Assembly: GCA_041398565.1 (NCBI GenBank) | Contig: JAWKUN010000002.1 | Coordinates: 620,001 to 684,000 of the forward strand | Origin: DATGPD01 sp041398565 | GTDB taxonomy: Bacteria; Planctomycetota; UBA1135; UBA2386 | Direction: 5' to 3' | DNA: 64,000 bases | Shown here: in pieces, positions 27,062 to 35,024 of the stretch | Numbering within the stretch: position 1 is the first letter of the stretch | How the letters are laid out: every line of letters begins with the position of its first letter | The notes under the pieces: generated by a model | What the model was told of the DNA's origin: nothing | Database searches by the model: none | Seen by the model: only the letters and a program-made list of their open reading frames with translations | Translations under genes and position numbers: made by a program

Positions 27062-28366
27062 TCACCAGGTTTGGCCGCGCAGGCTGTCTTCGGGCCGTCC
27101 GCGCTGGCGCGCCAGCCGCACGGTGCCGCCGTCGACGAGGACCTCGGCGGGTGTCGGGTGCGACAGGAAGCCGGTGGGGCTGAAGGTCAGGCCGTAGGCG
27201 CCGGCGACGAGCACGGCGATCAGGTCGCCGGCCTGCAGCGACGGCAGTGCCACGTCGACGCCGAACTCGTCGGCCGGCGTGCACAGCGGCCCCGCCAGGG
27301 TCCACGGTGCGGTCTTGTCGGCGCGCGGCCTGCCGCAGGCGACGATCGGATACGGCCGCTTGATGACCGCGCCGAGTCCGGCCGCGGCGCCGAACTGGTG
27401 CATGCCGCCGTCGAGCAGGGCGAAGTCCTTGCCGCTCGAGCGTTTGGTCTCGAGCACCCGAGTGAGGAACACGCCGGCCTCGGCCACCAGGTAGCGGCCG
27501 AGTTCGAGGTGGCAGCGCGGGCCGCGACGCGACGCACCGACCAGCGCGCGCAGGCCGCGCCCGGCGGCGGCGAGGTCGAAGGTCGGGTCGCCGTCGAAGC
27601 AAGGGATGCCGAAGCCGCCGCCGAAGTTGAGGCTCGCGAGCCGGTGGCCGACTGCGCGCTCCACGTCCTGGCCGAGCGCGTAGAGCCGTTCAGCCGCGGC
27701 GACCCAGGCGCCGGCATCGAAGCTCTGCGAGCCGGTGTAGACGTGCAGGCCGCGCAGCTCGCACTGGTCGGTCCGCACGATCGCCCTCGCCAACTCCACC
27801 ACGGCGTCTTCGTCGACGCCGAACTTCTTGCTGCCGCCGGCCATGCGCACGCGGGCGCCGCTCGTCTCCCGGTTCGGGTTGACGCGGATGGCGACGCCGG
27901 GTCGCGCGCCGCGGGCGCGCGCGAGCCGGGCCAGGCGCGCGTGTTCGCTCGCCGACTCCAGATTGACGGTCGAGACGCCGAGGTCGAGCGCCGTCTCGAG
28001 GTCGACGACGCTCTTGGCCGGGCCGGCGAAGTGCATGTGGGCCCCGGCGAAGCCGGCGGCGTGGGCGACGTGGATCTCGCCCGCCGACGCCAGCTCGGCG
28101 CCGGTGCCGGCAGCCCGCAGCACCTGAGCCACGGCGACGCATGGGTTGGCCTTGACCGCATACAAGACGTCGAGGCGCGCTCCGAATGCCTTGCGCACCG
28201 CGGCGACCTGCGCGCGCAGGATCTCTGCGTCGTAGACGTAGAGCGGCGTGCCGAAACGCGCGGCAAGCTCCGCGGCGTCGACGCCGCCGATGTGCAGGGT
28301 GCGCCGCCGGCCGCCGAGACGGGCGAGGAGGCGGGTGCGCACCGTGTCGGTCCGAGCCGGGGCCAT
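27062..28366 (-). CDS. type III PLP-dependent decarboxylase, resembling the exosortase-system-associated family
   Basis: 434 residues from the ATG at 28366. Alanine-racemase-type barrel with the PLP lysine in LYAVKANP (Lys72), GSQSFDAG, the LNFGGGFGIPCFDGDP phosphate loop and the C-terminal block GPLCTPADEFG ending TGFLSHPTPAEVLVDGG. Those late motifs match, from memory, the decarboxylases encoded in exosortase/PEP-CTERM polysaccharide loci better than diaminopimelate decarboxylase. No exosortase is in the window. Substrate is unknown. TATGAC lies 9 nt upstream of the start. Confidence 0.75.
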   Translation of the reverse strand: MAPARTDTVRTRLLARLGGRRRTLHIGGVDAAELAARFGTPLYVYDAEILRAQVAAVRKAFGARLDVLYAVKANPCVAVAQVLRAAGTGAELASAGEIHVAHAAGFAGAHMHFAGPAKSVVDLETALDLGVSTVNLESASEHARLARLARARGARPGVAIRVNPNRETSGARVRMAGGSKKFGVDEDAVVELARAIVRTDQCELRGLHVYTGSQSFDAGAWVAAAERLYALGQDVERAVGHRLASLNFGGGFGIPCFDGDPTFDLAAAGRGLRALVGASRRGPRCHLELGRYLVAEAGVFLTRVLETKRSSGKDFALLDGGMHQFGAAAGLGAVIKRPYPIVACGRPRADKTAPWTLAGPLCTPADEFGVDVALPSLQAGDLIAVLVAGAYGLTFSPTGFLSHPTPAEVLVDGGTVRLARQRGRPEDSLRGQTW

Positions 28367-28417
28367 CGGGGCGGGGTCATACCAGGTTCGGGCGGCGTGG
28401 CGACGCACCAATCGCAA

Positions 28418-28435
28418 GTGCTAGAATTTCAGCAT
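28418..28435 (+). promoter_or_regulatory. BlaI-type operator 1 overlapping a -10 element
   Basis: GTGCT (28418-28422), 8 nt, AGCAT (28431-28435). The -10-like TAGAAT (28422-28427) is inside it, so a bound repressor would block transcription of the blaI-like gene, and the divergent decarboxylase start is close by. Confidence 0.55.
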
Positions 28436-28458
28436 ATCGAGCTTGTCCGTCGACCAAA

Positions 28459-28476
28459 GTGCTAATAAAACAGCAC
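28459..28476 (+). promoter_or_regulatory. BlaI-type operator 2
   Basis: GTGCT (28459-28463), 8 nt, AGCAC (28472-28476): same half-sites and spacing as operator 1, 41 bp downstream, about four helical turns. Confidence 0.6.
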
Positions 28477-28516
28477 ATCGACACGGAGCCCGCACTCGAG
28501 TGCGGGCCGTGTCGAT
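28477..28516 (+). promoter_or_regulatory. 40-bp inverted repeat in the blaI leader
   Basis: ATCGACACGG and CCCGCACTCG on the left match CGAGTGCGGG and CCGTGTCGAT on the right exactly, apart from an AG bulge at 28487-28488. It directly follows operator 2 and ends 13 nt before the ATG at 28530, close to where ribosomes must bind. Confidence 0.6.
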
Positions 28517-28529
28517 CCAGCCGACAGCG

Positions 28530-28919
28530 ATGACCAAGCCGCACCACGAAGGTCTGACGCGCCGCGAGCGCGAGATCGTCGACATCCTCTACCGTCTGGG
28601 CGAGGCGTCCGTCGCCGAGGTGTTGGCGGCGATGAGCGATCCGCCGAGCTACTCGGCGGTGCGGGCGCTGCTGAGCCTGCTCCTGCGCAAGGGTCACGTC
28701 CGCCACCGTCGCGACGGCAAGCGCTACCTGTACGCGCCGCGCGTGTCGGCGGGCAAGGCCAGCCGCTCGGCACTGCAGCATCTGCTGCGCACCTTCTTCG
28801 ACGGTTCGGTGGAGAAGGTCGTGGCGTCGGTGCTCGACCAGGAGGCGGGCCATCTCAGCGACGACGAACTGGCTCGGCTGGCGGCCCTGATCGAGGCTGC
28901 GCGCAAGCGCGACAAGTGA
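28530..28919 (+). CDS. BlaI/MecI/CopY-family transcriptional repressor
   Basis: 129 residues from the ATG at 28530; upstream codons are in the operator region. Winged-helix domain (about 8-75: LTRREREIVDILYRLGEASV, then SYSAVRALLSLLLRKGHV) and the C-terminal dimerisation and protease-sensitive helix region. Known: BlaI represses its own operon until its partner BlaR1 protease cleaves it. The BlaR1-like gene starts 18 nt downstream and two operators sit upstream, so this is an autoregulated pair. Confidence 0.85.
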   Translation: MTKPHHEGLTRREREIVDILYRLGEASVAEVLAAMSDPPSYSAVRALLSLLLRKGHVRHRRDGKRYLYAPRVSAGKASRSALQHLLRTFFDGSVEKVVASVLDQEAGHLSDDELARLAALIEAARKRDK

Positions 28920-28937
28920 GGCGAACGGAGACCGACG

Positions 28938-31900
28938 ATGACGACGCGAATGGTTTGCTCCTGGTTGATCGATACGGGCCTGCTCGCTGCGGGCGTGCTC
29001 GCTGTGTCCGGAGTGGTGGCCTTGCTCCTGCGTCGCGCCGCCGCGTCGACGCGCCACCTGTGTTGGGGGCTTGGCCTGGTTGCCGCCGCCGCGCTGTTCG
29101 TCTTGACCGCGGGGCCAGCGCGCTGGCAGTGGTTGTCGGCAACGGTCGTCCCGACACCGACCGCGGTAGCGTCTTCGGTGGCTTCTTCGTTCGGGACTTC
29201 GACGTCGATCGGGGATGTGCCTTCGACCGTGCCTGTCGACCCACGCGGCGCGACGACCTCGGTCGTTGCGCCCGAGGCCCCGGGATCGGGGGCCGATGTG
29301 CCCGCAGCTACCGTCGGCACTGTCGCCAGTACGGTCGCCGAAGGTACGCATGGCCCGGTCGCGACCCGTCGCGTCGAGGCATCCGTCTCGAATGCGCGGC
29401 CGGCGCCGGCCACCATCGGCACTTGGGCGCCGTGGATCCTGGCTGTGTGGGCCGTGGGGGTCGTGCTGTCGTTGCTGCCCCTGGCGTTCGGCTTGTGGCG
29501 GGCGCGTGCCGTGGTCGGTGCCGCGACGCCTGTGACGGGTGCGCGGCGGGCGGCGTTGGGTCGCCTGGCCGGCGGTGAAGACGAACTGCGGGCCACGCGT
29601 TGGGCGAGCAGCACCGCCGTCGCCACGCCGATGACTCTGGGCGCGTTCCGGCCGATGGTGCTCCTGCCCGAGGCCTTCTGGTCTTGGCCCGAACCCAACC
29701 AGCGCTTGGTCGTCCTGCACGAACTGGCGCACGTCCACCGGCGCGACTGGTTGACGCGTCTCCTGGCGCGGTGCGCCGTGGCCCTGCACTGGTTCGACCC
29801 ACTGGCCTGGTGGGCGGAGCGCCGCTTCGTGTTCGAGAGCGAGTGTGCTTGCGACGACGCGGTGTTGCGGAAGGGAGGGGATGCCTGTGACTACGCGGGC
29901 GGCCTGCTGGCGATCGCGCGCACGTTCAAGGGCGGCCGGGCGCCGCTGGCGCTGGCGGTCGCCGGAAGCGGTGGCTCGCAGCTCGAACGCCGCATCCGCG
30001 CGATGCTCGACCCGTACCGCGGCCGGCAAGGTGTAGGTCCGAGGCGGCACCTCCTGCTCGTCGCCGTCACATTCGCAGTTGCCGTGCCCTGGGCGGGAGT
30101 CGGCTTCGCGCGGCGCGTCGACCGGATGCCGGTGGATCGGCCGCTGGTCGTCGCCAGGGATGGCAGCGGCGACTTCACGAGCATTCAGGCCGCGGTGGAT
30201 GCAGCGGCCCCGGGCGCCACGGTGAAGATCACTGCCGGCACCTACCGCGAGCGCGTCACGATCGGCAAGCCGCTCACCCTCGAGGGCGCGGGCTTCGCCA
30301 CCACCTTGTTGACCACCGACTACGCGGACCCGCTCGAGCACGACGCCGATCTGCGAGAGCAGCTGGCGGCGGCGGTGCAGGCCGCCGGCAAGGACGCCGG
30401 CGCGGTGCGGGCACGCTTCCTGCGCGAGCACGGGCCGCAGCCGACTCTGGCGATCCGCGACGCGGCCGGGGTGGCGGTGCGCGGCTTCAAGATCACCCAG
30501 CCGCTGGCCGCCGGCCAGCGCATGGACGAGGGCCGCGTCGCATCCGGCGAGATCGTCGATGTCGACGGCGCCGGCGTCGAGCTCACCGATTGCGCCGTCG
30601 TGGGCACGCCGGCGTCGGGGCTGACCATCCGCGGCGCGGCCGCGGTCGTCGTGCGCGGCTGTCTCGTCGCCGCCGTCGGAGCCACCGGGATCCAGGTGGC
30701 GTCGAAGGAGGCCAAGGTCGAGGTGCGCGGGTGCGACCTGCGCTCGTGCCGCCACCGCGGCATCACCGTCGCTGCCGGCAACGCGACGACGACGATCGCG
30801 CGCTGCCGCATCTCGGGTTCGCTCTGGCACGGAATCCGCTACGACGACGCCAAGCCGCTCGTCGAGGCCAACCTGATCTTCGATAACGAGCGCAGCGGCA
30901 TCTACGCCTCGGGCAAGAGCGAGGGCGTCGTGCGCGGCAACGTGTTCTGGCGCAATGCCATGTCCGGGGTGTCGTGCTGGTTCGCGAGCCGCGACCAGAT
31001 CGTGGGCAACACCTTCGCGGGCGAGCACCGCGAGGGGGTGGCTGTGGTCGGCGCCGCGGCGCCGCACGTCGCGAACAACGTGTTCGCCGACATGGCGGTC
31101 GGGGTCACGGTCAGCAACGTCGCCGGCGACCGCCCGAACGGGATCGCCAGCGGCGAGGTGGCCCTGGTCGACAACGTGTTCTGGCGCGTGGCTCGGCGTG
31201 CCCAGTGGATGAAGGCAGGTGTCGGCGAGCCGCAGGCCTTGGAGGTGGCCGACGGCCACGGCAACCGCAGCGCCGATCCCGGCTTCGCTCCCGGCAGCTT
31301 CGCGCTCGCCGAGGCGTCGCCGCTGCGCGCAGCCGGCGTCGGGGCCGCGGCGCCGATGACTCTGACCAGCCCGTTCCCGCCGCAGCCCGAGGAGGCGGTG
31401 GTCGCCGCCCAGCGCGGGGACGAGCGGGCGCAGGCCGAGGACCAAGCGCGGGCCCAGGGCGCGCAGAAGCGGGCGCGTGCTTGGGTCGAGGCCATCATGC
31501 AGATCCGCGACGCGGGCCAGCGTGAGGCCGCGTTGGCCGACATGGCGCGCGCGCTGCGCGGCGCCGATGTCGCGGCGCAGGAGGCGGCGCTGGTTGCGTT
31601 GGCGCGCACGGCGCAGGTCACCTACGACCGCAAGCCCTTCCGCGAACTGGTGCTGCCCCTGTGTCGCAAGGCCACGGGTGTGGCACAGGTGCAGGCCTTC
31701 TACGCGTTGCACGCGGTCGGGCTTGCCGCCGGCGACAAGGATCTGCTCGTCGCGGCGCTCGGGCAGCCGTCGAGAGCGCTTCGTGGGGCCGGCTTGCACT
31801 TGCTGGCGCTGTTCTCCGGCAACGACATCCGGGGCGCGGCCGCCGGGCGCGCGCTCGAGCTGCTCGCCGACGACCACTTGGACGAGGTGCGCCCGGGGCT

Positions 31901-32339
31901 GAACGGCTTGTGGGGCGCGTCCGTGGCGCCCGAGGTGCAGGCGCGGCTGCTGGAGCTGGCGCGACGGCCGGAACTGCGCCACGAGGTGATCTACTTCACG
32001 CTGAGCACGCTGCAGGACAAGAACACCGAGGTCGTCACCTTCCTGGTCGACGCCCTGGGCAGCGTGCACCCAGAGGATGCGGTGCGGGCGCTGTGGGGGC
32101 TGGGACAGGGGGTGGCGAAGGTCGACCAGGCTCGGGTCGCCGACGCCGTCCTCGCCCTGCTGCAGGCGCGCAACGACGCCGGCACGCGCGAGAGCTGCCT
32201 GCGCCTCCTGGCGGCCTACGCCAGCGCGGCCCACCTGCCGGCGCTGCGCGAGCTGGCGGCCAACGAACTCCTGGCGCCGGCTGAACGCGCCGGCGTGCAG
32301 CGCGCCATCGAGGCCATCGAAGCTCGCGCCGGCCGCTAG
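28938..32339 (+). CDS. BlaR1-type M56 metalloprotease fused to beta-helix and HEAT domains
   Basis: 1133 residues. The N-terminal M56 module has hydrophobic helices, the zinc motif HELAHVHRRDW (His261) and the downstream Glu in ESECACDDAV (about 300), then a further helix (about 371-390). The exposed C-terminal part is not a penicillin-binding domain: a pectinesterase-like start (ARDGSGDFTSIQAAVDAA, about 403-420) leads into a right-handed parallel beta-helix (to about 830), then HEAT-like repeats (about 848-1133). Inference: a signal-sensing antirepressor that recognises a polysaccharide or envelope ligand rather than beta-lactams and cleaves the adjacent BlaI. Confidence 0.82.
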   Translation: MTTRMVCSWLIDTGLLAAGVLAVSGVVALLLRRAAASTRHLCWGLGLVAAAALFVLTAGPARWQWLSATVVPTPTAVASSVASSFGTSTSIGDVPSTVPVDPRGATTSVVAPEAPGSGADVPAATVGTVASTVAEGTHGPVATRRVEASVSNARPAPATIGTWAPWILAVWAVGVVLSLLPLAFGLWRARAVVGAATPVTGARRAALGRLAGGEDELRATRWASSTAVATPMTLGAFRPMVLLPEAFWSWPEPNQRLVVLHELAHVHRRDWLTRLLARCAVALHWFDPLAWWAERRFVFESECACDDAVLRKGGDACDYAGGLLAIARTFKGGRAPLALAVAGSGGSQLERRIRAMLDPYRGRQGVGPRRHLLLVAVTFAVAVPWAGVGFARRVDRMPVDRPLVVARDGSGDFTSIQAAVDAAAPGATVKITAGTYRERVTIGKPLTLEGAGFATTLLTTDYADPLEHDADLREQLAAAVQAAGKDAGAVRARFLREHGPQPTLAIRDAAGVAVRGFKITQPLAAGQRMDEGRVASGEIVDVDGAGVELTDCAVVGTPASGLTIRGAAAVVVRGCLVAAVGATGIQVASKEAKVEVRGCDLRSCRHRGITVAAGNATTTIARCRISGSLWHGIRYDDAKPLVEANLIFDNERSGIYASGKSEGVVRGNVFWRNAMSGVSCWFASRDQIVGNTFAGEHREGVAVVGAAAPHVANNVFADMAVGVTVSNVAGDRPNGIASGEVALVDNVFWRVARRAQWMKAGVGEPQALEVADGHGNRSADPGFAPGSFALAEASPLRAAGVGAAAPMTLTSPFPPQPEEAVVAAQRGDERAQAEDQARAQGAQKRARAWVEAIMQIRDAGQREAALADMARALRGADVAAQEAALVALARTAQVTYDRKPFRELVLPLCRKATGVAQVQAFYALHAVGLAAGDKDLLVAALGQPSRALRGAGLHLLALFSGNDIRGAAAGRALELLADDHLDEVRPGLNGLWGASVAPEVQARLLELARRPELRHEVIYFTLSTLQDKNTEVVTFLVDALGSVHPEDAVRALWGLGQGVAKVDQARVADAVLALLQARNDAGTRESCLRLLAAYASAAHLPALRELAANELLAPAERAGVQRAIEAIEARAGR

Positions 32340-32343
32340 GTGT

Positions 32344-32364
32344 GGCCCGGTTGGGCACCGGGCC
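32344..32364. terminator. bidirectional terminator hairpin
   Basis: GGCCCGGT (32344-32351), loop of 5, ACCGGGCC (32357-32364), a perfect 8-bp stem between convergent genes ending at 32339 and 32371. GC-rich with no T-run. Confidence 0.55.
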
Positions 32365-32370
32365 CCGAGC

Positions 32371-33288
32371 TCAGCGCGCCGGCTGCGCGCCGACGGCCTG
32401 GGCGTTGCCCATACGGCGGGCGCACTCGGCGCGCGCGGCGGTGTAGTAGTCCTTGTTGCTGCCGCCGAGAGCTTGGTCGTAGTAGGCGAGCGCTTCCTCG
32501 TAGGACCCCATGGCGTCGAGCAGGACGGCCAGGTTGTAGGCTGCGCTCGGCGTGTTCGGGTTGGCTTCGACGTAGGTGCGGGCATCGCGTGCCGCCTGTG
32601 CCAGATTGCCGGCCTTGGCCGTGGCCACGATCGCCTGCTGCCCTTCGTCGTCATCGTCGAGGCGCACCCGCGTGACCACCTCGACCGGGGTGATGTCGTG
32701 CATCAGCCGAGCCACGGCGGCCCGGGCGGCGGCGGCCACGACGTCGTCGCGCGCCGTCTTCATGTCCTGGGTCTCGAACGTTCCTTCGTACTCGGTCTCG
32801 CCGAGGTAGGCGCGCCCCTGGGTGTCGAAGAGGGTCACCGCCAGCAACACCTTGCCGACCTGCACGTCGACGCGCTGCGTGGTGACCTTGCCCTTCGCGT
32901 CCTTGCTCTCGACGTCGCGCGTCCCCTGGCTGCCGTTCCACTCCAGGACGTCGATCTTCACCCCACGGACGCTGTCGCCGTTGAGCTGCTTGGCTTGGTC
33001 GTCGATCGTCACGTGGCCGCCGGCCACACGCACGAAGATCGGATCCTCGCTGCGGTCCTGCACGGTGAAGTAGCCGTTGGCACGCGCCTGCTGCTGTACT
33101 TCCTGCACGACGACTTCGCGCGCCGAGCGCCGGCCCTCACCCTTGACGAGGGTGAGTTGGTCGGCCGCGCCGATGGCGACGGGGCCGGGTTGACGGCTTC
33201 GGACCGGAATGGTCGTGACACAGCTGGTAGCGAGCGTGCACAGCGCGACTGCGGCAAGGCACGCGCCCCGAGAGAGCAGGTTGTTCAT
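32371..33288 (-). CDS. exported TPR lipoprotein
   Basis: 305 residues from the ATG at 33288, with GGAG 8 nt upstream. Lipobox ATSC (Cys about residue 23). The middle region has beta segments (VKIDVLEWNGS, VGKVLLAVTLFDTQGRAYLGETEYEG) and the last ~75 residues are two TPR-like pairs (TPSAAYNLAVLLDAMGSYEEAL). Probably held in an envelope membrane; function unknown. Confidence 0.6.
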   Translation of the reverse strand: MNNLLSRGACLAAVALCTLATSCVTTIPVRSRQPGPVAIGAADQLTLVKGEGRRSAREVVVQEVQQQARANGYFTVQDRSEDPIFVRVAGGHVTIDDQAKQLNGDSVRGVKIDVLEWNGSQGTRDVESKDAKGKVTTQRVDVQVGKVLLAVTLFDTQGRAYLGETEYEGTFETQDMKTARDDVVAAAARAAVARLMHDITPVEVVTRVRLDDDDEGQQAIVATAKAGNLAQAARDARTYVEANPNTPSAAYNLAVLLDAMGSYEEALAYYDQALGGSNKDYYTAARAECARRMGNAQAVGAQPAR

Positions 33289-33682
33289 GGTCGGATCTCC
33301 AACGAAACGGACCCATCGACATCGATCGGCCAGCTTCGGCGACTTGGGCTCGAGTCGGGACGATCGCGGCGGTGGACCCTTTCGGGGCACGTCGAGCCGG
33401 CGGCTGCCGGGCGCAGGGTGTCCACTGCCACGACCGCCTCCGGGAACACCCGGCACACGGCGACCGCGACCGCAGAAGAACGAGACGCCGGCACGACCCG
33501 CTCCGCCGCTGTGGCCCTCGTTCGACCACGCCAGCGGCCAGGCGCGGACGCTCGCGGTCAGCACGCAGATTCTCGGACAGCGTGCGCACCCTCGCCGCCT
33601 CGACGTGACCGACGGGTCCTGGTCCGCGAATTCGCCCCAGTCCCGGGACGCGTGGGCCAATCGTCCCCGCTAACATGCATCG
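33289..33682 (+). other. intergenic region between the lipoprotein gene and cdd
   Basis: 394 nt of GC-rich sequence without a convincing gene. Its right end carries the candidate -10 for cdd at 33671. No other feature seen. Confidence 0.4.
33671..33676 (+). promoter_or_regulatory. candidate -10 for cdd, leaderless
   Basis: TAACAT ends 6 nt before the GTG at 33683. If used, transcription would begin at or within a base or two of the start codon, so the message would lack a ribosome-binding site. Confidence 0.4.
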
Positions 33683-34105
33683 GTGGCCGTCCCCGCCGCC
33701 GCGCTCGAACGCCTCGTCGCCGCTGCCCAGGCCGCGGCCGCGCGCGCGCACGCACCGGCGTCGCACTTCCGAGTCGGCGCGGCCCTGCTGTTGGCGGACG
33801 GCGACGTGGTCAGCGGCTGCAACGTGGAGAACGCCAGCTACGGCCTCACCATCTGCGCCGAGCGCAACGCGGTGGCGCGTTCGGTGGTGCAGGGTGGTCG
33901 CCGCGAGGTGACCGCCGTGGTCGTGCACACCGCTTGCGACCCGCCGGGCTACCCCTGCGGAGCCTGCTTGCAGGTGCTGGCCGAGTTCGCCCCGGACGAC
34001 GGTGGCGACATCGACGTGGTGCTGGTCAATCCGGCTGGCAAGATGGTGCACACGACCCTACGGGCGCTGATGCCGCATCCGTTCCGCTTCGATCACGACG
34101 CATGA
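33683..34105 (+). CDS. cdd: cytidine deaminase
   Basis: 140 residues from a GTG. Zinc and catalytic motif CNVENASYG-LTICAERNAV (Glu then C-A-E) and the second zinc block PCGACLQV are intact, as in tetrameric CDAs. Converts cytidine and deoxycytidine to uridine and deoxyuridine. First gene of a nucleoside-degradation operon; overlaps deoC by 4 nt (ATGA). Confidence 0.93.
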   Translation: MAVPAAALERLVAAAQAAAARAHAPASHFRVGAALLLADGDVVSGCNVENASYGLTICAERNAVARSVVQGGRREVTAVVVHTACDPPGYPCGACLQVLAEFAPDDGGDIDVVLVNPAGKMVHTTLRALMPHPFRFDHDA

Positions 34106-35010
34106 CCCGCACCCTCACCAGCTCGGATCTGCGCGTCGTGCCCGTCGACGCGGTGGCGCTCGAGACGCGGGCGCAGGAGCTGGCGACGCGCTCGCTCAAG
34201 AAGGAGACCAAGCGGATCGGCCTCGAACTGGTGGTGCGCATGACCGACCTCACCACCCTCGAGGGGCAGGATTCGCCGGGCAAGGTGCGCAACCTGTGCG
34301 CCAAGGCTCGGCATCCGCTTGCCGGGCGTGGCGACGTGGGCCCGGTGGCGGCGGTGTGCGTCTATCCGGATCTGGTACCGGTGGCGGCAGCGGCGCTCGC
34401 CGGCTCGGACGTCAAGGTGGCGGCGGTGGCGACCGGCTTCCCGTCGGGACGAACGTCGCTCGAGGTGAAGCTCGTCGAGACACGGCGCGCGGTCGCCGAC
34501 GGTGCCGACGAGATCGACATGGTCATCGACCGCGGCGCCTTCCTCGCCGGGCGCTACGGCGAGGTCTTCGACGAGATCTGTCAGGTGAAGGACGCGTGTG
34601 GCGGAGCCCACCTCAAGGTCATCCTCGAGACCGGCGAGCTGCGCACCTACGACCGCGTGCGTCTGGCCAGCCGCATCGCCATGCTCGCCGGTGCCGACTT
34701 CATCAAGACCAGTACCGGCAAGGTAGCGCCGGCGTCCACCCTGCCGGTGGTGTTGCTCATGCTCGAGTGCGTGCGCGACTTCTTCCTCGAGACCGGCCGC
34801 GTGGTCGGCGTCAAGGCTGCCGGCGGCATCCGCACCGCCAAGGACGCTCTGCGCTATCTGGTGTTGGTGAACGAGACGGCGGGTGACCTGTGGCTGTCGC
34901 CCGACACCTTCCGCTTCGGCGCCAGCACGCTGCTCAACGACGTGCTGATGCAGCTCGAGCGCCTGCGCACCGGCACGTACCAGCGCGCCGACGACTTCAG
35001 CAAGGACTAG
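34102..35010 (+). CDS. deoC: deoxyribose-phosphate aldolase
   Basis: 302 residues. Class I aldolase with the Schiff-base lysine in ADFIKTSTGKVAP and the conserved VAAVCVYPD, KVAAVATGFPSG and HLKVILETGEL blocks; the second lysine is in VGVKAAGGIRT. Cleaves 2-deoxyribose 5-phosphate to glyceraldehyde 3-phosphate and acetaldehyde. Longer than the E. coli enzyme (259) because of an N-terminal extension. Part of cdd-deoC-ALDH-ALDH-deoA. Confidence 0.93.
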   Translation: MTRTLTSSDLRVVPVDAVALETRAQELATRSLKKETKRIGLELVVRMTDLTTLEGQDSPGKVRNLCAKARHPLAGRGDVGPVAAVCVYPDLVPVAAAALAGSDVKVAAVATGFPSGRTSLEVKLVETRRAVADGADEIDMVIDRGAFLAGRYGEVFDEICQVKDACGGAHLKVILETGELRTYDRVRLASRIAMLAGADFIKTSTGKVAPASTLPVVLLMLECVRDFFLETGRVVGVKAAGGIRTAKDALRYLVLVNETAGDLWLSPDTFRFGASTLLNDVLMQLERLRTGTYQRADDFSKD

Positions 35011-35024
35011 CCGAGGACCTCCGC

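Noticed and set aside
28377..32654. A 1,425-codon open frame on the minus strand opposite the BlaR1-type gene
   Set aside because: It is a low-complexity Arg/Gly/His shadow of a GC-rich gene; the plus strand carries the zinc motif, beta-helix and HEAT repeats.
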